Shown piece by piece: positions 57,729 through 64,000 of a stretch of DNA of 64,000 nucleotides. Source of the stretch: Flavobacterium haoranii. GTDB lineage: Bacteria; Bacteroidota; Bacteroidia; Flavobacteriales; Flavobacteriaceae. The notes under the pieces were generated by a model, which saw only the letters and a program-made list of their open reading frames with translations, searched no databases and was not told the DNA's origin. The translations under genes and the position numbers were made by a program. The DNA lies in contig NZ_CP045292.1 in NCBI RefSeq assembly GCF_009363055.1, positions 124,001 through 188,000 of the forward strand, given 5' to 3'. Numbering within the stretch: the first letter of the stretch is position 1; every line of letters begins with the position of its first letter.

Positions 57729-58343
57729 ATGGAAACACAAGTATCAGTAAAACAAATAATTAAAGACTTTATTTATATTGGTAATCAATTGAAAGATCTT
57801 TTTAAAGATGATTTAGAATACAAACCAATAATCGACTTTGTTTTAGCAAAAGACTATCTTGATGAAGAGTTAGATATTCCTTTTCCAAAAATGAAAGATA
57901 TTGAAGCTGCTACAAATTTAAAATCACATATATTAAGAAAGCTTTTATTGAAAATGCATTCAAAAATTTTTACATATGAACGCAAATTAAATTTAAGCTT
58001 CAACAAGGTTATTTATCACTTTTATATTTCTTATTTTAATTACAGATGTCAATTTACTATTGATAAGCTAACACATGTTCCAAGAGTTGGTGAAACAATA
58101 AATTTACCTTTTGTTAGTGCTTTAATTCCAATAAATCATTTTTATGTTGAAAATATAACTCATGAATTAGAAAATGATTGCCAAATCGTTCTTATAACAC
58201 TCAAAGTTGGCAGTTATAGTCCTTACTTCCATTTTATGAAAGATAGAGCCTTAGAGTTAAGAGAAATAGGGATAATGGAAATATATGATTTAAGCGAAAG
58301 TGAAATCAAGAAAATAATTTACAATAAATCACCATATCGGTAA
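57729..58343 (+). CDS. Hypothetical protein with possible winged-helix segment
   Basis: 204 aa, not recognised. The stretch MKDIEAATNLKSHILRKLLL (about 57-76) resembles a helix-turn-helix, after which a beta-rich region (FTIDKLTHVPRVGETINLPF; DCQIVLITLKVGSYSPYFHF) may be a small ligand-binding or barrel domain. It lies just outside the right att core and ends at a terminator that faces the leftward DUF6266 gene. Confidence 0.6.
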   Translation: METQVSVKQIIKDFIYIGNQLKDLFKDDLEYKPIIDFVLAKDYLDEELDIPFPKMKDIEAATNLKSHILRKLLLKMHSKIFTYERKLNLSFNKVIYHFYISYFNYRCQFTIDKLTHVPRVGETINLPFVSALIPINHFYVENITHELENDCQIVLITLKVGSYSPYFHFMKDRALELREIGIMEIYDLSESEIKKIIYNKSPYR

Positions 58344-58354
58344 TACAATAAAAA

Positions 58355-58376
58355 AACCACCCTTTTACAGGTGGTT
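58355..58376. terminator. Bidirectional terminator
   Basis: aaccacc (58355-58361) and ggtggtt (58370-58376), preceded by A7 and followed by T. It lies between two converging genes. Confidence 0.72.
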
Positions 58377-58399
58377 CTTAAAATAAGTATCTACTATTA

Positions 58400-59041
58400 T
58401 TATGAAGCCGTACCAGAGCCAATATAGATACTATTTGATAATTGTGTTTCTTCTGCATTCATGAACGAAATAAACATCTGTAATTCATCCCCAGCATAGC
58501 TATTAGGTATAATAACCGTTTGCGATAAATCTGCCCTTGTAGCTCCTTCAGTTAAGTAAACACTTTCTCCTTTTAATGGATTGTAAGCAACTACCATAAC
58601 TTTATCAGTTGCTAATGCATTGCCTTCTGTTGAATTATCGTCCCAACTAAACTGCACTTGTCCAGGTGTAGTTAAATCGAAAACAGGGTTTAAAGCTCCT
58701 GCTAAATTACCTCTTGACAATAACGCCATTGAATAATCAATTTCAAAATCAGGAGAAACTCCTGTAATTGCATTATTCAGAATATAAGACATCGCACTAT
58801 TAAACTGTGATTTCTTAACTGCATAATTTTTATAACCAACCTTAATAAAATTTAAGTTAGGTTGTAAGAACCTCAACACTAAAGCAAATTTTGTTCTTTG
58901 ATTCACTTGCAATAGTGTTCTTGGATTAGCTACACTTTGAGGTTTAGCTCTAATGTAATCTATTCCTTTCCATCTTGAACCAACAATATTGGCTACTTTT
59001 CCTGATACTCCTCCAAGAATACCTCTACCTATTTTACCCAT
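58400..59041 (-). CDS. DUF6266 family protein
   Basis: 213 aa. The start GILGGVSGKVANIVGSRWKG, then IDYIRAKPQSVANPRT, is characteristic of DUF6266 proteins of Flavobacteria. The rest is beta-rich with no enzyme motif. No signal peptide or TM segment. The family is of unknown function; resemblance in style to the 252-aa proteins of the phage-like modules suggests a related structural role. It follows the inverted non-coding head region on its upstream side. Confidence 0.82.
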   Translation of the reverse strand: MGKIGRGILGGVSGKVANIVGSRWKGIDYIRAKPQSVANPRTLLQVNQRTKFALVLRFLQPNLNFIKVGYKNYAVKKSQFNSAMSYILNNAITGVSPDFEIDYSMALLSRGNLAGALNPVFDLTTPGQVQFSWDDNSTEGNALATDKVMVVAYNPLKGESVYLTEGATRADLSQTVIIPNSYAGDELQMFISFMNAEETQLSNSIYIGSGTAS

Positions 59042-59683
59042 GTCTATATAATTTAAAAATTAAAAATTAAATTTTGTGGACTTGGTACGGCTTTGGTATT
59101 GATTTTTACTTACTCAAAATTATTACTTCTTTACATTATTTTTTTAAATCTAAATTGTTTTGTCAAAATTTGTTATTAATTATCATAAATTGTTAGAATT
59201 CAGTATTAAGAAAAAGAACATTATTTTTTTATTTATTCTACAATCGCAAGTATGTACTTGCTTTTCCGTTTGGTAATAATGTTTCCGGTATAGTTAAAAT
59301 TTTAGCTGTTTTTTTTGAAAGAATGCTTACTGATTAATTTCAATCGGAGTGAAAAACGTCTGGCATTATTTTAAAAAAAATTGCATCCATAGGGGTTTGG
59401 GGAAATGGAAGATTGCCCCTACTGAGCTTACCGAGTGCGTTGGCAGTAGCGAAGCAAGGGTATAGATTTTTATTTGCTTACTGTATTTTTGATTTTAATT
59501 CTATCGGTGTGGTAAATGAAAAACTATACTCTTGCGGGCAATTTTGATTTTTGAGGATGCTTGAAAAGTCAATGGATAGTAGTCAGTCACAGTTTACAGC
59601 TAAAGTCTAATGAAAATGTGAAGCATCTTCAAAAAACAATGAAAACACTGTTCCTATTTGGGTGGGAGCTTTGGCTGTGCGGA

Positions 59684-59778
59684 TATTTTACATAATGAAA
59701 TTATAGTTCTAAAAAATTACCTCTCAAATTATTAACTCTTTTTTTTGAACTATAATGTTGCCTTCATTATGTAAAATA
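59684..59778. repeat. Nested inverted repeat with conserved outer ends
   Basis: tattttacataatgaa (59684-59699) pairs perfectly with ttcattatgtaaaata (59763-59778). Inside, ttatagttc (59701-59709) pairs with gaactataa (59747-59755). The outer flanks gcggata and gcttggg match those around 11616-11690 in inverse orientation. Confidence 0.65.
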
Positions 59779-59865
59779 GCTTGGGAGTGGTTTTTAGCGT
59801 TGGAAAGCTCTTGTTTTTTAGCTTGGGTGTAAGTGGATGAAAAAAGGTTTACTGTGCGCGTGGTT

Positions 59866-59887
59866 CCTTCGACAGGCTCAGAATGAC
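59866..59887. repeat. REP-like repeat, inverted
   Basis: ccttcgacaggctcagaatg followed by ac, the reverse complement of the form at 11265-11288. Confidence 0.6.
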
Positions 59888-60145
59888 ACTTAGCTGAAAT
59901 ATGCTTATTAGTGGAAAACAGAAAACCTTTTTTTATTTACTTACTTATGGGAAAATAAGTGCTTATTGCGTTGGGAGAAAACCGCTAATGCTTTGGGGAG
60001 CGTTGGACGGGTGGGATGCAAATACGACAGCGATAGCGTTCCTATTCTCTTTTCCTTGTAATATTAACGAAATGAAGCAAACAAAGATTTGAGGTTAGGA
60101 AAACTTGGACTAAATGAAAATTTTGTGCAGCTGAATGAGATAATT

Positions 60146-60831
60146 TTAAGAAAATAATTTTCTAAAAAAAACAGCTATTGTTGACCAGATGCTTTTATTG
60201 GTTTCGTTATCGGCTAGATTTGATTCACGAGATAGAACGATTAAATCATAATACATAAGACGTGTTTCTAAAGAATCTTCTGGTTTAAGACCTGTAAATT
60301 CTTTCTCTTGATCTTCTGTACTAAAAAGTGGTACAAATTCATTGTCCGAATAATATTTTAATGGACCTGGCGTATTGTATGAATCAACAACAATAAAACG
60401 ACAACCTGTTTTATTAGCTCCGTCAATGAACCAAGATTTTATAAAATCCATTAATTGTTTGCCGGTTCTTTCTGTTTCTCCTTGAATGAATCTATAATTT
60501 TTATTTACACCTAAACGACCAATTAATACAGCTGGATAAGACCTCATTTGTTTTTGACGAGGTATTTCTTGTATTACTTTCTTTTTCTTGAATTTGGTAA
60601 GTGTGTTGTTTTGATACTATCATTTGAAATAGTAAAAGCACAAACTATAATTTTAGGATTTTCATCTAAAGTAAAACAATAGGTTTTTCCTAATAACTCA
60701 GATTGATAGTTTAGAGCATCGTCACGAAAGAAATCGTTTAAATCGGCATTATCACAATCAAAAGTATCACAAAAAGTCAATAATTGAGCATTATAGACTT
60801 GAAGCGTACATTTATCAAGTAGAAAACCCAA
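60146..60831 (-). pseudogene. GNAT acetyltransferase toxin, frameshifted
   Basis: Frame 1 (TTG start at 60831) reads NADLNDFFRDDALNYQSELL and KTYCFTLDENPKIIVCAFTI, the N-terminal half of a TacT/AtaT-type GNAT. Frame 2, ending at 60146, has YPAVLIGRLGVNKNYR, acetyl-CoA loop (QGETERTGKQLM) and GCRFIVVDSYN. Adding one base to the T5 run at 60583-60587 joins them (NSRKKKVIQEIPRQKQM), about 228 aa. Such enzymes acetylate charged tRNA and stop translation. A 51-aa gene with antitoxin features ends 7 nt upstream. The TTG start is inferred; it leaves a usual spacing to the antitoxin gene. Confidence 0.78.
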
Positions 60832-60838
60832 GGTGAAA

Positions 60839-60994
60839 TTACAGTTTTGCTTTAGCTAAAATTTTAGACGCAACATTGGCTTGCTTGGAAAAATCTACAG
60901 AAGATTTTTTTGCAGTATTACCACTAATTCTATCTACAAAAGCTTTAGCAGCTTCACTTTTAAGAACCGGTATTGATTTAATTGCAATTGCCAT
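60839..60994 (-). CDS. Small antitoxin-like protein paired with GNAT toxin
   Basis: 51 aa, found by direct reading because it is shorter than most gene-finder cut-offs: MAIAIKSIPVLKSEAAKAFV at the start and KQANVASKILAKAKL at the end. It is small, basic and helical, as are the proteins that precede GNAT toxins in Bacteroidetes. It begins 23 nt or so downstream of a good promoter and ends 7 nt before the toxin frame, an antitoxin-first order. A palindrome in its promoter would allow autorepression. Confidence 0.7.
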   Translation of the reverse strand: MAIAIKSIPVLKSEAAKAFVDRISGNTAKKSSVDFSKQANVASKILAKAKL

Positions 60995-61023
60995 TAGTAA
61001 TTTTTTGTTTTTGTTTTGTTATG

Positions 61024-61064
61024 CAAAGATATGAAAATTATAATACTTACAACATTTGTTGTAA
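61024..61064 (-). promoter_or_regulatory. Promoter with palindromic operator for the GNAT toxin-antitoxin pair
   Basis: On the minus strand TTG (61052-61050) is 18 nt from TATCTTTG (61031-61024), a good fit to Bacteroidetes TTG-N18-TAnnTTTG. The palindrome ttacaacatttgttgtaa (61047-61064, 8-bp arms around TT) overlaps the upstream element, a place where a repressor would block transcription. Confidence 0.65.
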
Positions 61065-61144
61065 CTTCTTCAATTCTAACTCTTTTTGCTTGTATTTGTT
61101 TAACGTGATAATCTCATTAAAGTTACAAATGAAGTGTTAAAGTT

Positions 61145-61741
61145 TTACACCTTTGTTTTTAAGAAGAAATCATTTACTACTTCCTTTAGTTTTTTATTCT
61201 TCATTTGTTTTGCTAACTTTTGTAGTTGATTAATACAATTATTAAATTCTTCTTCTGGTAAACCTTTATATTGAAAATCTAATTGATACTCGTCTTCGTC
61301 TAATGAATTGTAATCGAAAACTAAATTTTCTTCATCTATTTGTTTGAATCCAATATTTAAAGCAACTTTTAATGAATTTTGATAATTTGTTTCTCCAATT
61401 TCATTACGTTTTATTGTGATTTTTTGTTCTAATCTATCTGTTTCTTCTAATAAATAGGGTAAAATAGCATGTTTTAAAGCTTTTGATAAATGCCCTTTTT
61501 TACGATGTTTTGGTAAAACAACCCAATGTAAATCGTGTGTCATATCTAATACAGCACCAATGTATTTATTGTTTTCTTTTATTAGGAAATAAGTATCTGG
61601 AATATGACTATCTGAAAAACCTTCTTTATACCATATATGCGCTAATTCTACATTTTTACTAATACTAACTTTTACACATTCTTTATAATTAGGAAAGCGG
61701 TTTAGTTTGTTTAGTAGTTGTAGGATGTATTTCTCTGTCAT
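61145..61741 (-). CDS. GNAT family N-acetyltransferase
   Basis: 198 aa. The GNAT core is visible: FLIKENNKYIGAVLDMTHDL (beta 2-4), then HWVVLPKHRKKGHLSKALKH with the R/K-x-x-G-H-L pyrophosphate loop. A helical C-terminal extension (about 130-198, KGLPEEEFNNCINQLQKLAK) is unusual. It starts 18 nt after the type III restriction gene, so it is probably read from the same transcript. Its substrate is unknown. It could modify a protein or DNA base in the defence context, or be unrelated. Confidence 0.78.
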   Translation of the reverse strand: MTEKYILQLLNKLNRFPNYKECVKVSISKNVELAHIWYKEGFSDSHIPDTYFLIKENNKYIGAVLDMTHDLHWVVLPKHRKKGHLSKALKHAILPYLLEETDRLEQKITIKRNEIGETNYQNSLKVALNIGFKQIDEENLVFDYNSLDEDEYQLDFQYKGLPEEEFNNCINQLQKLAKQMKNKKLKEVVNDFFLKTKV

Positions 61742-61759
61742 AATTATTTTATAGATAAC

Positions 61760-64000
61760 TTACATTAAAACCTCATCAACAATTTGTTTAATCTTCTTGT
61801 TGTTCAATTGTTCGTGGAACTCTACTGTGTAGCCGTCTATGGTTAATTGTTTGAAGAACTCTTTTGCACATTTGATTTTGACTTCTTCGGTTTTTCTTAA
61901 CGTGGATTGATTTTCTACGTCTTTTGTTTCTACTACAATATTTAGTGTTTTTGAACCATCTGCTTTTTTGACTACATACATAAAATCGGGGCTGTATGAT
62001 TGTCCTGTAATTGTTGGAATTGAAATACTGCTTCTTGGAATTTTTCCGTAAACTACTACTTCATCAATTACTGCTTGAATATTATCTTTTTCCAATGGAG
62101 AATCATAAGCATAAGTATCATACAAATATTTTTCTACAGGTGTGCCTTCAATGAATTTAGTTCCAATAACTCCTTGGGTAATTTCTTCTTTTGGTTGACC
62201 ATTAGGAAACGACAGTTTTGTACCGTTTAATTTGATATTCGATTTGCTATAACTAAATCTGCCTTGTAGTTTATTTATTTTCCAATCGTTAAAACGCGAT
62301 ACAAAATTTGCTGCACTGAATTCATTGATTTTATCATTATCAATTGAATGTTTTTCAGCATAAGAAATTAATACCTCATGAATTAACTGAATAGGTATAT
62401 TGGTTTGTTTGTTTATTCGTTTTAAAAATTCACTGTAAGGTAATGGACGACTGATTGTATATTGAACACCACTATCTTCATTTGCCATCATTTGGTTGTC
62501 ATCTGTAGTCTGGATTACTTGACGTTTACTTGTAATGATTACATCAGTAAATACATTGTTTTCAAATAATTTTACCAATTCTTCTTTTAGATAGTCATCT
62601 TCTTCAATCTTGTCGTAAAACAAAACATACTTTTGATTGATGGCTTCCCATAGTGTTTTTAATTCGTTATAAACTGCTGGACGAATTTTTATCTTTTTAT
62701 CTTTCTTAGTGTTTCTATCTACTACTTTATTGCCATTTAATCCCATAGCAAAATCAGGATATTCCTCAAAGAACTGAATTTGATTTTCAATATTGATGTT
62801 GTACTTTCTGTCAATGTATTTTTTAGAAAATAAATCAAAGAATAAATCGTCTGGATCTTGTTTTAATTTTTTAGCAACTTCATTTAGTTTTTCTTCAGTA
62901 ATGACAAATCCTTTTGGTAATTCATCATTTATTTCTTTTACTAATCTATCAGCAAAATCGGCTTCGGTAAAATCGATGATGTAATTTAATTTGAATTCTT
63001 CATTTGAAATACGGTTTCCTAATTCATCTACAGGTAAACGCAATCCTCGTCCAACTTCTTGAATTTTGCTCGATTCGCTTCCGCTTGAACGTAATTTTGT
63101 AATTGTAAATACATTAGGATTATCCCAACCTTCTTTTAATGTCCATTTAGAAAACAAAAATCGACGCGTATTGTAATTACCATCTTCTTTTTTAATGGAT
63201 AACAATTTCTTTTTCTCGAAAAGTATTTCGTTTATTTCGTTTGCAATTTCTTCATCAGAACTGCTGTTATCTTGTGAAAAATAACCCGCATGACAAGCTG
63301 TAACATCTTTTTTTGAAGCTTCTAAAAATTCTAAATATTCTTTTTCAGTATCTTTATTAAGCGTTGGTATTACTTGGTTTATTTTATCTAATAAAAGCTT
63401 TTCAAACGTATTTTTTAAATAAGTTTCTTTACCAGATTTTTCATCTTGACGATAGGAATAAATATCGTCTATAAAAAATAAGGCTAATGTTTTAATCTTA
63501 AACTTTCTATCAAAGTTTATACGTTCTGTTTCAAAGTGTCGGTCAATGGCTAATTTTAGCATTTGTTCCTGATACGATGACGAATAAATATCGGTACTAA
63601 ATTCTTCGCCTTGTGATTTTGTTTGACCGTTTGACAATTCAATGAAATTAGAACCAATAGCATCAATAACAATTCCTTCAAACTCTTCTGAAATAATGGA
63701 TAAGCTATCGCCTTTTTTTAATTCAAAACTCTTAGTTGGTCCATCTTTTTGAATTAGATTGAACTTTGCACTGGTTTTACTTTGGATAGCCATTATTTTT
63801 ACTTTGTCTTCTTTTTTAGAAAGCGGTTCAAAGTGTTCTTTGGCTATTCCTTTAATTAAATTTTGATTGAACGATTCACAAGCATTCAAATCATATAATA
63901 AATTATGATAGTCTTTAATTGTTTTTTTTGCTGTGCCTTTTCCAATAGTAACTGTTGGGTAAGTTGCACCAAAGCGAATGATACATTGTGGTTGAATTTC
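61760..64000 (-). CDS. res: Type III restriction enzyme Res subunit (5' end outside window)
   Basis: The frame is open to the right edge; the TTG at 63889 is internal. About 747 residues are visible. They begin at CIIRFGATYPT, pass helicase motif V/VI (FSKWTLKEGWDNPNVFTITK, IQEVGRGLRLPVDE) and end in a PD-(D/E)xK nuclease: GQSYSPDFMYVV, then LNIVVETKDVEN with D and E-x-K. The Walker A and DEAD-like motifs lie beyond the window, as would the mod gene. The helicase part moves on DNA and the nuclease cuts unmethylated sites. Confidence 0.85.
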   Translation of the reverse strand, partial: EIQPQCIIRFGATYPTVTIGKGTAKKTIKDYHNLLYDLNACESFNQNLIKGIAKEHFEPLSKKEDKVKIMAIQSKTSAKFNLIQKDGPTKSFELKKGDSLSIISEEFEGIVIDAIGSNFIELSNGQTKSQGEEFSTDIYSSSYQEQMLKLAIDRHFETERINFDRKFKIKTLALFFIDDIYSYRQDEKSGKETYLKNTFEKLLLDKINQVIPTLNKDTEKEYLEFLEASKKDVTACHAGYFSQDNSSSDEEIANEINEILFEKKKLLSIKKEDGNYNTRRFLFSKWTLKEGWDNPNVFTITKLRSSGSESSKIQEVGRGLRLPVDELGNRISNEEFKLNYIIDFTEADFADRLVKEINDELPKGFVITEEKLNEVAKKLKQDPDDLFFDLFSKKYIDRKYNINIENQIQFFEEYPDFAMGLNGNKVVDRNTKKDKKIKIRPAVYNELKTLWEAINQKYVLFYDKIEEDDYLKEELVKLFENNVFTDVIITSKRQVIQTTDDNQMMANEDSGVQYTISRPLPYSEFLKRINKQTNIPIQLIHEVLISYAEKHSIDNDKINEFSAANFVSRFNDWKINKLQGRFSYSKSNIKLNGTKLSFPNGQPKEEITQGVIGTKFIEGTPVEKYLYDTYAYDSPLEKDNIQAVIDEVVVYGKIPRSSISIPTITGQSYSPDFMYVVKKADGSKTLNIVVETKDVENQSTLRKTEEVKIKCAKEFFKQLTIDGYTVEFHEQLNNKKIKQIVDEVLM

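Larger units (their letters stand above)
59042..60145. other. Non-coding 'head' region, copy 3 (inverted)
   Basis: 1.1 kb without a convincing gene. Segments from about 59.38 to 59.89 kb match 11.27-11.96 kb on the opposite strand: the ggggtttgggg stretch, the gatttttgaggatgcttgaa stretch, the gaagcatcttcaaaaaac stretch, the palindromic repeat (59684-59778) and the gggtgtaagtggat stretch. A separate terminator-like hairpin, gcaagta-tg-tacttgc, lies at 59246-59261. A REP-like motif is at 59866-59887. Confidence 0.68.

Noticed and set aside
59901..60092. 63-aa open frame in the non-coding region
   Set aside because: Short, without a recognisable domain, inside sequence that recurs inverted elsewhere as non-coding DNA.
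1..64000. CRISPR array or rRNA genes
   Set aside because: No series of regularly spaced direct repeats and no rRNA-like conserved stretch was seen. The repeated WDW-coding units are protein repeats, not CRISPR.

Overview
The window looks like a genomic or mobile island from a member of the Flavobacteriaceae, probably Flavobacterium or a close relative. The DNA is very AT-rich. Promoter-like TAnnTTTG boxes, a Bacteroidetes-type tyrosine recombinase, an RteC-family regulator, DUF6266 and DUF5675 proteins and REP-like 'tgagcttgtcgaag' repeats all point that way. There is no core housekeeping gene, intact tRNA or rRNA; almost everything is anti-phage or mobile-element machinery.

Layout. (1) 1-11217: a rightward defence operon in which CBASS genes (CD-NTase missing its N-terminus, E2-like protein, HNH-SAVED effector Cap5) alternate with type I restriction genes (hsdS, hsdR), a RecQ-like helicase and a YgjP-like metallopeptidase. 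No hsdM is visible. (2) 11218-16034: a hairpin-rich non-coding stretch, a DUF6943-like gene, a YdeI/DUF1905 gene and a leftward phage-like module (small membrane proteins, DUF5675, a 252-aa protein) with a divergent 66-aa HTH gene, ending at a tRNA-like att core. (3) 16018-57607: a probable integrated element bounded by two copies of a 17-bp core (aatccctctttctccgc). From left to right it holds integrase, RteC, HTH, replication-type and DnaC-like genes; a MADS-like (methylation-associated defence) operon led by an AbiEi/AbiEii-like pair; an SF1 helicase, a giant tryptophan-repeat DarT fusion, a DarG macrodomain protein and an HD-PIN protein; two Cys-rich small genes; a second hairpin/DUF6943 unit; a cargo of WYL regulator, GmrSD-like (DUF262-HNH) nuclease, phosphoesterase and LRR protein; and a second copy of the phage-like module. 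(4) 57608-64000: a hypothetical gene, a DUF6266 gene, a non-coding stretch homologous to 11.2-11.9 kb but inverted, a GNAT toxin with its small antitoxin, and the end of a type III restriction Res gene followed by a GNAT gene.

How the parts may work together. The island stacks at least six defence layers: CBASS, type I RM, MADS-like, DarTG-like, GmrSD-like and type III RM. The most unusual is 37998-47699, where DNA ADP-ribosylation (DarT, with macrodomain reversal) is coupled by an 8-nt gene overlap to an Upf1-like helicase and fused to roughly 30 Trp-rich repeats. A cassette consisting of a non-coding hairpin head, a DUF6943-like gene, variable cargo and a lysis-like module recurs and may be how cargo is gathered.

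Caution. Nine genes are broken by a single-base frameshift, eight as a missing base and one as an extra base, nearly all in A or G homopolymers. Each is restored by one base with conserved motifs on both sides. This pattern is more like sequencing or assembly indels than gene decay, so these genes are described as probably functional although the sequence as given breaks them.
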